Of a stretch of DNA of 64,000 nt, positions 39,817 to 48,789 are shown piece by piece. The stretch comes from Gammaproteobacteria bacterium (GTDB lineage Bacteria > Pseudomonadota > Gammaproteobacteria > Pseudomonadales > JADFDG01). The notes under the pieces were generated by a model. It saw only the letters and a program-made list of their open reading frames with translations, was not told where the DNA came from and did no database searches. The DNA lies in the NCBI GenBank assembly GCA_018262975.1, contig JADFDG010000013.1:1-64000 (forward strand). Direction: 5' to 3'. Every line of letters starts with the position of its first letter. The stretch's first letter is position 1. The translations under genes and the position numbers were made by a program.

Positions 39817-39828
39817 AAACGGAGTGAA

Positions 39829-40800
39829 ATGATGCGCGCATTGCAGGTGGAAGCGTTTGGCGATCCGAAGGCATTGAAGGTATCGGATCTGCCGGCGCGC
39901 GAGCCCGGCCGCGGCGAGGTGCAGTTGCGCATGGCCGGCGTCGGCATCGGCTATTTCGACGGCCTGCTGGTGAAGGGTGAATACCAGATCAAGCCGCCGC
40001 TGCCGTTCGTGCCGGGCAGCGCCATCGCCGGCGTGGTGGAAAAGGTGGGCGAAGGCGTCAGCCATGTGCAGGCCGGTGACCACGTCGCGGCATTTGCGCT
40101 GCTCGGCGGCATGGCGGAACTCGTCACGCTGAACGCCATGTCCTGCGTACCGCTACCGAAGCAGATCCCGCTGGTCGACGCCGCCAACTTCTTCGTCGCC
40201 TATGCCACCGGCCTGTACGGCCTGCGCGAGTGCGGCCACCTGCAGGCCGGCGAGACCGTGCTGGTGCTCGGCGCCTCCGGCACCACCGGTTCAACTGCCA
40301 TCGAGATCGCCAAGGCGATGGGCGCGAAGGTCATTGCCTGTGCGTCCACGGAAGAAAAGCGCGCGCGCTGCCTGGCCGCCGGCGCCGACCTCGCCGTCGA
40401 CTACACGAAGGACAACTGGCGCAACGAGGTGAAGGCGGCGAGCGGTCGCGGCGTGAACGTGGTTTACGACCCGGTGGGTGGCGACATGACGGAAGCCGCC
40501 TTCCGCCTGCTGGCGCCCGGCGGCCGCCACCTGGTGGTGGGCTTCGTGCAGGGCATCGCGAAGTTGCCGTCCAACCTGCCGCTGCTCAAGCGCGCCAGCC
40601 TGGTGGGCGTGAACTGGGGCGGCGAGACGATGGAAAACCCGTCGGTGGTGCCGCCGGTCATCCGCACGCTGGTGGAATGGACGCTGGCCGGCAAGCTGAA
40701 GACCGCGCCGGATCACGTCTACTCGCTGGAACAGGCCGGCGACGCATTCGCGTCGATTTTCGAGCGGCGCTCCAGCGGCAAGATCGTCATCACGCCGTAG
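39829..40800 (+). CDS. NADPH:quinone oxidoreductase-like MDR protein
   Basis: 323 residues of the zinc-free MDR branch: FVPGSAIAGVVEKVGEGV, then the nucleotide loop VLVLGASGTTGSTAIEIAKAMGA, VYDPVGGDMTEAAFRLL, and a C-terminal SSGKIVITP. Members reduce quinones or enoyl compounds with NADPH. Two ATGs in a row follow CGGAG. It converges on the acyltransferase gene. The exact substrate is unknown. Confidence 0.9.
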   Translation: MMRALQVEAFGDPKALKVSDLPAREPGRGEVQLRMAGVGIGYFDGLLVKGEYQIKPPLPFVPGSAIAGVVEKVGEGVSHVQAGDHVAAFALLGGMAELVTLNAMSCVPLPKQIPLVDAANFFVAYATGLYGLRECGHLQAGETVLVLGASGTTGSTAIEIAKAMGAKVIACASTEEKRARCLAAGADLAVDYTKDNWRNEVKAASGRGVNVVYDPVGGDMTEAAFRLLAPGGRHLVVGFVQGIAKLPSNLPLLKRASLVGVNWGGETMENPSVVPPVIRTLVEWTLAGKLKTAPDHVYSLEQAGDAFASIFERRSSGKIVITP

Positions 40801-40809
40801 CCTGTTCAT

Positions 40810-40834
40810 GTAGAGAGGGGGCCATGCCCCCGAC
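40810..40834 (+). repeat. GTAG REP, single copy
   Basis: GTAGAGAG type followed by the GCTCTT flank, filling the 38-base convergent junction between the quinone oxidoreductase and acyltransferase genes. Confidence 0.88.
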
Positions 40835-40838
40835 GCTC

Positions 40839-41447
40839 TTACTCCGCCGCGTTGAAATTCTGCGGCTTGCAGCCGGTCACGCCGGCGTAGAACTGCTTGA
40901 TTTCCACCATGTCCTTGTCGATGTCGCCGGTCGGCCAGAACATGCGGTCGAAGCCGCCTTCCTTCTTCGCGAAGTCCAGGTAGCCGAGCATGATCGGCAC
41001 GCCGGCGCCGTGCGCGATCCAGTAGAAGCCGGTCTTCCAGTACGTCACCTTCGCGCGCGTGCCTTCCGGCGGCACGATGAGGATCAGCGAATCGGCGTCC
41101 CTGAGTTGCTGGGCCGACGCCGCCACCAGGTCGTTCGATTTCGAGCGATCCACCGGGATGCCGCCCAGCCATTTCATCAGGCCGCCGAAGGGCGGGCTGA
41201 AGATGGTGTCCTTGCCCATCCAGTAGATGTTGATGCGTAGCGCCAGCGCCACCATCAGCGTGTAGGGCAGGTCCCAGTTGCTGGTGTGCGGCGCGGCGAT
41301 CATCACGCACTTCTTCACGCCCGGCGGCATGGTGCCGCGCGTTTTCCAGCCCTTGAGGCGCAGGAACAGCACCGCGATGCCGCGCAGCAGGGAACTGACG
41401 ACCGGGGTGGTGAACATGGTGCGGTGCAGGGGGCGGACGGACGGCAT
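40839..41447 (-). CDS. lysophospholipid acyltransferase family protein
   Basis: 202 residues. The PlsC-type catalytic motif is present as HTSNWD (H54, D59) and the acceptor motif as PPEGTR (126-131), with a hydrophobic segment near the N-terminus. This short form with HTSNWD resembles glycerol acyltransferases seen in lipid-accumulating bacteria. It transfers acyl groups from acyl-CoA or acyl-ACP to a lysolipid or related acceptor at the inner membrane. A GATAAT box on the minus strand (complement of 41504-41509) may be its -10 element. Confidence 0.88.
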   Translation of the reverse strand: MPSVRPLHRTMFTTPVVSSLLRGIAVLFLRLKGWKTRGTMPPGVKKCVMIAAPHTSNWDLPYTLMVALALRINIYWMGKDTIFSPPFGGLMKWLGGIPVDRSKSNDLVAASAQQLRDADSLILIVPPEGTRAKVTYWKTGFYWIAHGAGVPIMLGYLDFAKKEGGFDRMFWPTGDIDKDMVEIKQFYAGVTGCKPQNFNAAE

Positions 41448-41503
41448 CGGGGATTCCGGTGAGGGGAGGGGACGCCGGCCCTGGCGAGGTTTTTGATGTC
41501 GCC

Positions 41504-41509
41504 ATTATC
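41504..41509 (-). promoter_or_regulatory. candidate -10 box of the acyltransferase gene
   Basis: GATAAT on the minus strand, about 57 bases from the start codon. No good -35 box. The divergent TrhA-like gene may use TTGACC at 41532-41537 with TGCAAT at 41556-41561. Confidence 0.35.
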
Positions 41510-41597
41510 AACCGGTACGCCCGTCCGGTAATTGACCGCAGCTGCCCATCCCGTGTGCAATCGCTGTCATGCTGCGCGTCACGGGGGTACCAACCAC

Positions 41598-42248
41598 ATG
41601 AGCAACACGCAGCCGGTTGCCGGCTATTCACACGGTGAGGAGATCGCCAACGCGGTCACCCACGGACTGGGCGCCGCCGCCGCCATCGTCGCCCTGACCC
41701 TGCTGCTGACCAAGGGCATCCCGGTGCTGTCCGGCTGGCAACTGGCCGGGGTCGCGGTGTACGGGGCCAGCCTGGTGGCGCTGTTCCTGGCCTCGACGCT
41801 GTACCACGCCATTCCGCACCCGCGCGCCAAGGACATCCTCAAGCGCATCGACCACGCCGCCATCTACCTGCTGATCGCCGGCACCTACACGCCGTTCATG
41901 GCCATCGCCCTGCACACCACCGCGGCCTGGGTGCTGCTGGCGGTGGTGTGGTCGCTGGCGGCGGCGGGGGTGGTGTTCAAGATCTTCTTCGTGCACCGCT
42001 TCCGCTGGCTGTCACTCGGCACCTACCTGGTGATGGGCTGGCTGGCGATGTTCCTGGTGTACGAACTGTGGCAGGCGCTGCCGCGGCCGGGCTTCACGCT
42101 GTTGCTGGCCGGCGGGGTGTGCTTCACCGCCGGCGCGGTGTTCTACGCGATGAAGTCGGTGCGCTACACGCACGCCATCTGGCACCTGTGGGTGGTGGCC
42201 GGCGCCGCCTGCCACTGCGTGGCGATCGGCGCCTACGTCATTCCCTGA
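41598..42248 (+). CDS. hemolysin III / TrhA-like membrane protein
   Basis: 216 residues, seven membrane segments, PAQR/hemolysin III family: [14 protein letters not shown] at the start, [34 protein letters not shown] in the middle and [15 protein letters not shown] at the end carry the conserved metal-ligand histidines and acidic residues. The E. coli homologue TrhA affects membrane energetics and lipid fluidity. It converges on the YchJ-like gene across a REP. Confidence 0.92.
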   Translation: MSNTQPVAGYSHGEEIANAVTHGLGAAAAIVALTLLLTKGIPVLSGWQLAGVAVYGASLVALFLASTLYHAIPHPRAKDILKRIDHAAIYLLIAGTYTPFMAIALHTTAAWVLLAVVWSLAAAGVVFKIFFVHRFRWLSLGTYLVMGWLAMFLVYELWQALPRPGFTLLLAGGVCFTAGAVFYAMKSVRYTHAIWHLWVVAGAACHCVAIGAYVIP

Positions 42249-42265
42249 GGCAACACCCGCGCCGT

Positions 42266-42290
42266 ATCGGGGGCATGGCCCCCTCGCTAC
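42266..42290 (-). repeat. GTAG REP, single copy
   Basis: GTAGCGAG type, minus orientation, in the 55-base convergent junction between the TrhA-like and YchJ-like genes. Confidence 0.88.
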
Positions 42291-42303
42291 GAAACGCGGA
42301 CGG

Positions 42304-42714
42304 TTACTGCGCCGACTTCACGTCGCCGTCGACGTAATACCAGCGGCCGTTCTCGCGCACGAAGTTCGAGCGCTCGTGGATGGTGGCCGTTTCGCCGCCG
42401 CCCTCGCAGGTGGCCTTGAACTCGACGATGCCGGTGGCATCGCTGGCGCCGCCAGCCTCGGTTTCCAGCACCTCGAGGCCCTTCCAGCTGATGCCGCGGA
42501 AGCTCTTGGTGATGGTCTTCAGCTCGTTCTTCTCGCGCCGGGCCGGCAGCGTGCTGGCGAACAGGTAGTTCGCGTTCTGGCGCGCGTAGGCGGTATAGCG
42601 CGAGCGCATCAGCTGCTCGGCGGTTTCGGGCTGCGCGCGGCCGGACAGGAAGGGGCCGCAGCAGGCGTCGTAGTCGCGGCCGGAGCCGCAGGGGCAGGGG
42701 ATGGGCTTGTTCAT
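42304..42714 (-). CDS. YchJ-like protein with N-terminal SEC-C motif
   Basis: 136 residues. SEC-C zinc motif at the very N-terminus ([14 protein letters not shown]), then an NTF2-like domain with [15 protein letters not shown] and [15 protein letters not shown], which is the YchJ/UPF0225 plan. Role unknown. Only 24 bases separate its start from the divergent GIY-YIG gene. Confidence 0.9.
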   Translation of the reverse strand: MNKPIPCPCGSGRDYDACCGPFLSGRAQPETAEQLMRSRYTAYARQNANYLFASTLPARREKNELKTITKSFRGISWKGLEVLETEAGGASDATGIVEFKATCEGGGETATIHERSNFVRENGRWYYVDGDVKSAQ

Positions 42715-42738
42715 GGCGCGCAGGGTATCGTGTCGCGC

Positions 42739-43002
42739 ATGACTTGGCACGTGTACCTGCTGCGCTGCGCCGACGGCACCTTCTACGCCGGCATCACCAC
42801 CGACCTCGCGCGCCGGCTGGCCGAGCACAACGCCGGCAAGGCCGGGGCGAAATACACGCGCGCCCGCCGGCCGGTGGCGCTGGCCTGGAGCGAGCCGGCC
42901 AGCGACCGCGCCGCCGCCAGCCGCCGCGAGTACCAGGTGCGCAAACTGCCCCGCACGGCCAAGGAAGCCCTCGTCTCCGGCTCTTCGTCCGGCTCTTCGT
43001 AG
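42739..43002 (+). CDS. GIY-YIG nuclease family protein (YhbQ-like)
   Basis: 87 residues: a single GIY-YIG domain with [32 protein letters not shown] and the catalytic region [12 protein letters not shown]. Homologues such as YhbQ are small endonucleases of uncertain role. The start has no ribosome site; TATCGT at 42726-42731 would place the transcript start on the ATG, so the mRNA may be leaderless. The C-terminus SGSSSGSS comes from a 12-base tandem duplication of the REP flank, and the TAG stop comes from the REP itself. Confidence 0.87.
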   Translation: MTWHVYLLRCADGTFYAGITTDLARRLAEHNAGKAGAKYTRARRPVALAWSEPASDRAAASRREYQVRKLPRTAKEALVSGSSSGSS

Positions 43003-43023
43003 CGAGGGGGCCATGCCCCCGAC
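42999..43023 (+). repeat. GTAG REP overlapping a stop codon
   Basis: GTAGCGAG copy; bases 43000-43002 are the TAG stop of the GIY-YIG gene. The preceding TCCGGCTCTTCG is present twice in tandem. Confidence 0.9.
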
Positions 43024-43087
43024 AGGCGACGCGGCCGGATACCGCATACGTAGTTCCCGCAATATCCTCCCCCCGCGACGGCCCTAC

Positions 43088-43107
43088 TATTGGGCGCATG
43101 CCCAATA
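43088..43107. promoter_or_regulatory. operator spanning a TetR start codon
   Basis: TATTGGGC and GCCCAATA are perfect 8-bp inverted arms around GCAT, and the start ATG of the TetR gene (43098) lies in the centre. A TACTAT -10 box at 43085-43090 overlaps the left arm. Autorepression of the pump operon is the likely purpose. Confidence 0.65.
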
Positions 43108-43835
43108 ATACCTCCCTCACCGCCCCCGAACCCGGCTGCCCGCTCAAGGCGCTGGTCCCCCGCCGCCGTGGCCGTCCCAGCCGCGACGCCGAGGCCATGC
43201 CGCGCGCCGAGATCATCCGCCACGCCTTCACCGCCTTCGCCCGTGACGGCTACGACGGCGTGTCGTTGCGCGGCCTGGCCGCGCAGTGCCGCGTCAGCGA
43301 CAGCCTGCTCACCCACCACTTCGGCACCAAGCAGCAGCTGTGGCGCGAAGCCGCGGACAGCGTGTTCGCGCCGATCCTCCAGCGCCTGCTGTCGCTGCTC
43401 GACACGCTGGCGCAGCAGGGCGACGAGGTCAGCACCTTGCAGGCCAACCTGCCGCGCGCGCTCAAGCTGATGGCCGCCGACCCGGTGGCCATCCAGTTCC
43501 TGTTCCGCGAGGGCGAGGGCGACACCGAGCGCGGCGAGTACATCCGCACGCAGTACGTCAAACCCTACCTCGCGCAACTGGACGTGTTGTTCGAGCGCGC
43601 GCAGGCGCAGGGCCACTACCGCAACGTATCGGCGGCCAGCCGCCACGTGCTGGTGTTCGGCCTGATGCGCTCGCTGGTGATGCCCGGCGTGATGCGCGAC
43701 GAGCTGGCGCCGCACCTGGCGTCACCGGAAGCGGTCAGCGCCTATATCGATGAAGTGGCGACGCTGTTCTACGACGGACTCGTCCTCACGCCCGAAAAGC
43801 AGTTCACACGCCCGTACCGCGGAGCACCGTCATGA
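43098..43835 (+). CDS. TetR-family regulator of an RND pump operon
   Basis: 245 residues. Basic N-terminus (RRRGRPSRDAEAM) then a helix-turn-helix with LRGLAAQCRVSDSLLTHHFG. The start codon lies inside a 20-base palindrome, and the TACTAT box would start transcription at the ATG, so the message may be leaderless. The stop overlaps the adaptor start (ATGA). Likely represses the whole TetR-adaptor-permease operon; the inducer is unknown. Confidence 0.9.
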   Translation: MPNNTSLTAPEPGCPLKALVPRRRGRPSRDAEAMPRAEIIRHAFTAFARDGYDGVSLRGLAAQCRVSDSLLTHHFGTKQQLWREAADSVFAPILQRLLSLLDTLAQQGDEVSTLQANLPRALKLMAADPVAIQFLFREGEGDTERGEYIRTQYVKPYLAQLDVLFERAQAQGHYRNVSAASRHVLVFGLMRSLVMPGVMRDELAPHLASPEAVSAYIDEVATLFYDGLVLTPEKQFTRPYRGAPS

Positions 43836-44971
43836 CGACCCTGTCCAAGCACCCTTCCGCGCACAAGCGTCGCTACGCGGTGGCCGGCCTCGGCGCAGTT
43901 GCCGTGGCCGCCACGCTGGCGCTGTATGCCTGCAGCGAAGCGCCGCAGGCCGAACCGCCGGCCCGTCCGGTCAAGCTGCTCACCGTCGGCACCGCCGCGG
44001 TGGCGCCGTCGTTCGAACTGGCCGGCGAGGTGCGCGCACGCGTGGAGTCGAAGCTGGGCTTCCGCGTCGCCGGGAAGATCGTGTCGCGCCGCGTCGAGGC
44101 CGGTCAGCGCGTGCGCCGCGGCGAGGAACTGGCGCGCATCGATCCGCGTGACTACCAGCTGGCACAGACCGCCGCCGACTCGGCGGTGACCGCGCGCCGC
44201 GCCGACCTGGAGATCGCGCAGTCCGAGTACCGCCGCTTCCAGGACCTGCGCAAGCAGGGCTACGTGTCCGAGCAGGAACTGGAGCGCAAGCGCGTCGCAC
44301 TGTCCGCCGCGGAGTCCGCGCTCAAGCAGGCCGAGAGCGGCGCCTCGCTGGAAGGCAACCGCGTGGATGACACCGTGCTGCGCGCCGATGCCGACGGCGT
44401 GGTGACGCAGACGCTGGCCGACGTGGGCGAAGTGGTGGAGCCCGGCGCGCCGGTGCTGCTGCTCGCCCAGGAGGGCGCACGCGAAGTGGTCGTCGAATTC
44501 CCCGAGGACCGCACGCCGCTGGCGCGCATCGCGAAGGCCGAGGTGTCGCTGTGGGCCGCGCCGGGCGTGAAATATCCCGCGCAGCTGCGTGAACTGGCCG
44601 GCGCCGCCGACCCGGTCACGCGCACCTTCCGCGCCCGCTACAGCGTGAAGGCACCGGCCGGCGCCCTGGCGCTCGGCCAGTCGGCCACGCTCACCCTGCG
44701 CCTGCCGGCGCAGAAGGCCGGCATGCGCCTGCCCACCACCGCGCTCACCGGCGACAACAACGGCACCCGCGTGTGGGTGTACGACGCCGCCACCTCCACC
44801 GTGAAGCGCGTGCCGGTGCAGGTCGCCGGCCTCGACGGCAACGACGTGCTGGTGGCGGGCCTCGCCGACGGCGCGCAGGTGGTGGTGGCCGGCGTGCACG
44901 TGCTCACCGAGGGGCAGAAGGTGCGACCCATGGACGCCCCGGTAGCCGCCGCCGCGGGTAGCCAGCCGTGA
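43832..44971 (+). CDS. RND efflux periplasmic adaptor (membrane fusion lipoprotein)
   Basis: 379 residues. Lipoprotein signal with C34 in LALYACSEA. Lipoyl-type half motifs flank a helical hairpin (LGFRVAGKIVSRRVEAGQRVRRGEELARID, then SVTARRADLEIAQ and VLRADADGVVTQTLADVGEVV), followed by barrel domains. It bridges the inner-membrane permease and an outer-membrane channel. Overlaps the TetR gene (ATGA) and the permease gene (GTGA). No TolC-like gene is nearby, so it must use one encoded elsewhere. Confidence 0.93.
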   Translation: MTTLSKHPSAHKRRYAVAGLGAVAVAATLALYACSEAPQAEPPARPVKLLTVGTAAVAPSFELAGEVRARVESKLGFRVAGKIVSRRVEAGQRVRRGEELARIDPRDYQLAQTAADSAVTARRADLEIAQSEYRRFQDLRKQGYVSEQELERKRVALSAAESALKQAESGASLEGNRVDDTVLRADADGVVTQTLADVGEVVEPGAPVLLLAQEGAREVVVEFPEDRTPLARIAKAEVSLWAAPGVKYPAQLRELAGAADPVTRTFRARYSVKAPAGALALGQSATLTLRLPAQKAGMRLPTTALTGDNNGTRVWVYDAATSTVKRVPVQVAGLDGNDVLVAGLADGAQVVVAGVHVLTEGQKVRPMDAPVAAAAGSQP

Positions 44972-47900
44972 ACCTGCCGGCGAAAGACCGCTTCAACCTG
45001 TCGCGGATCGCCATCGAGAACCCGGCGATCACCGTCTACCTGCTGGCCGCGCTGATGCTCGCCGGCGTGGCGGCATACTTCCAGCTCGGCCAGGACGAGG
45101 ACCCGCCGTTCACCTTCCGGGTGATGGTGGTGCGCGCGTTCTGGCCCGGCGCCACCGCCATGCAGATGACCGAGCAGGTCACCGACAAGCTCGAGCGTGC
45201 ACTGCAGGAAGTGCCCTACGTCGACAAGATCCGCAGTTACTCCAAGCCCGGCGAGACCACGATCTTCCTGGAGATCAAGGACTCGGCGCCGCCGCAGGAG
45301 ATATCCAACCTCTGGTACACGGTGCGCAAGAAGACCGGCGACATCCGCGGCACCTTGCCGCCGGGGGTGCGCGGGCCGTTCTACAACGACGACTTCGGTG
45401 ACGTGTACGGCGTGGTCTACGCGCTGTCCTCCGACGGTTACACGCTGGCCGAGCTGAAGGACCATGCCGACTTCGTGCGCAACGAACTGCTCGGCGTGCC
45501 CGACGTGGCCAAGGTCGAACTGTACGGCGTGCAGGACGAGAAGCTGTACGTCGAGATATCGCAGAAGAAGCTGGCGCGCATGGGCATGGACGTGCGCGAG
45601 GTATTTGCCGCCATCAACGCGCAGAACGCCATCTCCTATGCCGGCGTGCTGCGCACCCCCGGCGACGACATCCAGGTGCGCATCGCCGGCCAGTTCGACG
45701 CCGTGGAAGACCTGCGCGCGCTGCCCCTGCGCTTCGCCGGCCGCACCTTCCGGCTCGGCGACATCGCGAAGATCGAGCGCGGCTACATCGACCCGCCGGC
45801 ACCGCTGGTGCGCCACGACGGCAAGAAGGTGATTGCGCTGGGCGTGTCCATGGCCAAGGGCGGCGACATCATCCAGCTCGGCAAGCACCTCGACGTGGCG
45901 GCCGAACGCCTGCGCCACGCGCTGCCGGTCGGCATCGAGATGCAGCAGATCCAGAACCAGCCGGCGGTGGTGGCCGACTCGGTACGCGAGTTCCTGCGCA
46001 CGCTGGCCGAGGCACTGATCATCGTGCTGGCGGTGAGCTTCGTGGCGCTGGGCATCCAGCGCGACCCGGGCTCGCGCAGCGGCTGGCGCATCGACATGCG
46101 CCCGGGCCTGGTGGTGGCGCTGTCCATCCCCACCGTGCTGGCGGTGACCTTCCTGGTCATGGAGCGCTGGGACATCGACCTGCACAAGATCTCGCTGGGC
46201 TCGCTGATCATCGCGCTCGGCCTGCTGGTGGACGACGCCATCATCATCGTCGAGATGACGGTGCGGAAGCTGGAGGAGGGCTACGACCGCCTGCGCGCCA
46301 GCACCTACGCCTACACCGCCACCGCCATGCCCATGCTGACCGGCACGCTGATCACCGCCGCCGGCTTCCTGCCCATTGGCCTCGCCAAGTCAGCGGTGGG
46401 CGAGTACACCTTCTCGATCTTCGCGGTGACCACCAGCGCGCTGCTGATCAGCTGGTTCGTGTCGGTGTACTTCGTGCCCTACCTCGGCTACCGCCTGCTG
46501 CGTGACCACCCCGAGGCTGCCCGCCACGCCGGCGACGGCGACGGTGAACTGCGCGAGGTGTTCGATTCACCGTTCTACGTGCGCGTGCGCGCGCTGGTGG
46601 ACTGGTGCGTGGCGCACCGCTGGAAGACCCTCGGCGCCACCGCCGGCGCACTGGTACTGGGCATCGTCGGCATGCAGGTGGTGGACAAGCAGTTCTTCCC
46701 GGATTCCAACCGCCTGGAAATCATTGTCGACCTGTGGATGCCGGAAGGCACCTCCATCGCCAACACCGACCAGCTGTCGCGGCGCGTGGAAGAACGGCTG
46801 CTGAAGGTGGAAGGCGTGGACGCGGTGACCGCCTACGTCGGGACCGGCTCCATCCACTTCTACCTGCCGCTCGAACAGCTGATGCCGCAGAACAACCTGG
46901 CGCAGCTGGTGGTGATGCCGGCCAGCAAGGCCGACCGCGAGCGCGTGCGCGTGGCGCTGCCGCAACTGCTCGAGCAGGAATTCCCCGAGGCGCGCACCCG
47001 CGTGCGCCTGCTGCCCAACGGCCCGCCGATTCCCTACCCGGTGACCTTCCGCGTGATGGGCCCGGACCCGGTGGCGGTGCGTACGCTGGCCGAGCAGGTG
47101 AAGGCGCAACTGCGCGCCGACAAGGACGTGGTCGGCATCAACGACAACTGGAACGAGCAGATCAAGACGCTGCGCCTGGACGTGGACCAGTCGCGCGCCC
47201 GCGCGCTGGGCGTGACCACCGAGGCGCTGGCCACCGCCGGCGAGACCATCCTGTCGGGACTCACCATCGGCCAGTACCGCGAGGACGACAAGCTCATCGA
47301 CATCGTCATGCGCCAGCCGGCCAGCGAGCGCGACACCATGACCGCGCTGGCCAGCGCCTACATGCCTACCGCCAGCGGCGTGTCGATCCCCATCGCCCAG
47401 GTCGCACGCCTGGAGATGGTGTGGGAGCCGGGCGTGGTGTGGCGCCAGAACCGCGACTTCTCCATTGCCGTGCAGGCCGACGTGGTGGAGGGCGTGCAGG
47501 GCTCGACGGTCGCCACGCGCCTGAACCGCCAGCTGGATGCCATGCGCGATACGCTGGAGCCGGGCTACCGCATCGAGGTGGGCGGCGTGCTGGCGGAATC
47601 GTCCAAGGGCACCGATTCGATCGTTGCCAACGTGCCGCTGATGCTGTTCATCATCTTCACGCTGCTGATGCTGCAGCTGCGCAGTTTCTCGCGGGCGATG
47701 CTGGTGTTCCTCACCGGCCCGCTGGGCATCATCGGCGCGGCGATGACGCTGCTTATCCTCGGCCGGCCGATGGGCTTCGTGGCGACGCTGGGCATCATCG
47801 CGCTCAACGGCATGATCATCCGCAACTCGGTGATCCTCATCGACCAGATCGAGCAGGACATCGCGCGCGGCATCGACCCGTGGAACGCCATCGTCGAGTC

Positions 47901-48102
47901 GGCGGTGCGCCGCTTCCGGCCGATCATGCTCACCGCCGCGGCCGCGGTGCTGGCGATGATCCCGCTGATCGTCAGCTCCTTCTGGGGGCCGATGGCGGTG
48001 GCCATCATGGGCGGCCTGATCGTCGCCACCGCGCTGACCCTGCTGAGCCTGCCGGCGATGTACGCCGCCTGGTTCCGCATCGAGCGCCCACGCGCCCTGT
48101 AG
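44968..48102 (+). CDS. RND efflux permease
   Basis: 1044 residues from a GTG that overlaps the adaptor stop. Twelve membrane helices and two large periplasmic loops, with the helix-4 proton-relay aspartates D422 and D423 in GLLVDDAIIIVEM and the C-terminal FRPIMLTAAAAVLAMIPL. It belongs to the hydrophobe/amphiphile efflux branch, with TriC-like organisation. A proton-driven exporter of drugs, detergents or fatty compounds; the substrate is not deducible. The TAG stop comes from a REP, and two terminator hairpins follow. Confidence 0.93.
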   Translation: MNLPAKDRFNLSRIAIENPAITVYLLAALMLAGVAAYFQLGQDEDPPFTFRVMVVRAFWPGATAMQMTEQVTDKLERALQEVPYVDKIRSYSKPGETTIFLEIKDSAPPQEISNLWYTVRKKTGDIRGTLPPGVRGPFYNDDFGDVYGVVYALSSDGYTLAELKDHADFVRNELLGVPDVAKVELYGVQDEKLYVEISQKKLARMGMDVREVFAAINAQNAISYAGVLRTPGDDIQVRIAGQFDAVEDLRALPLRFAGRTFRLGDIAKIERGYIDPPAPLVRHDGKKVIALGVSMAKGGDIIQLGKHLDVAAERLRHALPVGIEMQQIQNQPAVVADSVREFLRTLAEALIIVLAVSFVALGIQRDPGSRSGWRIDMRPGLVVALSIPTVLAVTFLVMERWDIDLHKISLGSLIIALGLLVDDAIIIVEMTVRKLEEGYDRLRASTYAYTATAMPMLTGTLITAAGFLPIGLAKSAVGEYTFSIFAVTTSALLISWFVSVYFVPYLGYRLLRDHPEAARHAGDGDGELREVFDSPFYVRVRALVDWCVAHRWKTLGATAGALVLGIVGMQVVDKQFFPDSNRLEIIVDLWMPEGTSIANTDQLSRRVEERLLKVEGVDAVTAYVGTGSIHFYLPLEQLMPQNNLAQLVVMPASKADRERVRVALPQLLEQEFPEARTRVRLLPNGPPIPYPVTFRVMGPDPVAVRTLAEQVKAQLRADKDVVGINDNWNEQIKTLRLDVDQSRARALGVTTEALATAGETILSGLTIGQYREDDKLIDIVMRQPASERDTMTALASAYMPTASGVSIPIAQVARLEMVWEPGVVWRQNRDFSIAVQADVVEGVQGSTVATRLNRQLDAMRDTLEPGYRIEVGGVLAESSKGTDSIVANVPLMLFIIFTLLMLQLRSFSRAMLVFLTGPLGIIGAAMTLLILGRPMGFVATLGIIALNGMIIRNSVILIDQIEQDIARGIDPWNAIVESAVRRFRPIMLTAAAAVLAMIPLIVSSFWGPMAVAIMGGLIVATALTLLSLPAMYAAWFRIERPRAL

Positions 48103-48123
48103 AGAGGGGGCCACGCCCCCGAC
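48099..48123 (+). repeat. GTAG REP overlapping a stop codon
   Basis: GTAGAGAG type with loop CAC instead of CAT. Bases 48100-48102 are the TAG stop of the RND permease. Confidence 0.88.
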
Positions 48124-48136
48124 CGTCTTCTCCTTT

Positions 48137-48187
48137 GCCCGGCTCCGGCCGGGCCTTTCCGACCCGGCGCCTGCCGGGTCTTTTTTT
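48137..48187 (+). terminator. two tandem terminator hairpins after the RND operon
   Basis: First hairpin 48137-48154 (GCCCGGC around TCCG, then CTTTCC). Second hairpin 48161-48180 (GACCCGGC around GCCT) followed by seven T at 48181-48187. The second is a textbook rho-independent terminator. Confidence 0.9.
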
Positions 48188-48302
48188 GCGTGCGTCCGGC
48201 GGCCGGCTGGACGCCGGGGCACCCGCTTTGTCACTTGCGGTGATTGCCGGCCGGGCGGGCAGGGGACAACCATCAATGCGTCGTCCATCAACGGAGATCG
48301 CC

Positions 48303-48701
48303 ATGAAGCCCGCCGTCCTGCAACGCTGGCACGCCCTGCTCGACTCGAAGGACCTCAATGCCATCGACGACCTGCTCGCCGACAACGCCACCTTCCAGTC
48401 GCCGGTGGTGCACACCCCGCAGGTGGGCAAGCAGATCACCGGCATGTACCTGAAGGCGGCCGGCATGATGCTGGTGGCCGGCGGCAACTTCCGCTACCTG
48501 AACGAGTGGTGGAACGACTCCTCGGCAGTGCTGGAGTTCGAGGCCGAGGTGAACGGCATCACCATCAACGGCGTGGACATGATCTTCTGGAACGCCGAGG
48601 GCAAGATCGAGCGCTTCAAGGTGATGGTGCGCCCGCTGAAGGCGGTGAACCTGGTGCACGAGGCGATGGGCAAACTGCTGGCGATGTCCAAGCCTGCCTG
48701 A
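48303..48701 (+). CDS. SnoaL-like / NTF2-fold protein
   Basis: 132 residues with a nuclear-transport-factor-2-like fold: LQRWHALLDSKDLNAIDDLLADNATFQSP at the start, a middle helix VGKQITGMYLKAAG, and the strand WNAEGKIERFKVMVRPLKAV at the end. Such small proteins act as isomerases, cyclases or binding proteins. CGGAG precedes the start. It stands alone between the RND terminators and a REP pair. Confidence 0.85.
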   Translation: MKPAVLQRWHALLDSKDLNAIDDLLADNATFQSPVVHTPQVGKQITGMYLKAAGMMLVAGGNFRYLNEWWNDSSAVLEFEAEVNGITINGVDMIFWNAEGKIERFKVMVRPLKAVNLVHEAMGKLLAMSKPA

Positions 48702-48710
48702 GCGCTCTTC

Positions 48711-48789
48711 GTAGCGAGGGGGCCATGCCCCCGACGCTTTTGCTCCCGCTCTCTCGATGGCTGAATCGGGGGCATGGCCCCCTCGCTAC
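48711..48789. repeat. GTAG REP inverted pair (REPIN)
   Basis: Copies at 48711-48735 and 48765-48789, both GTAGCGAG type and converging, in the convergent junction between the SnoaL-like and MFS genes. On the minus strand the second copy supplies the TAG stop of the MFS gene (48788-48786). Confidence 0.9.
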
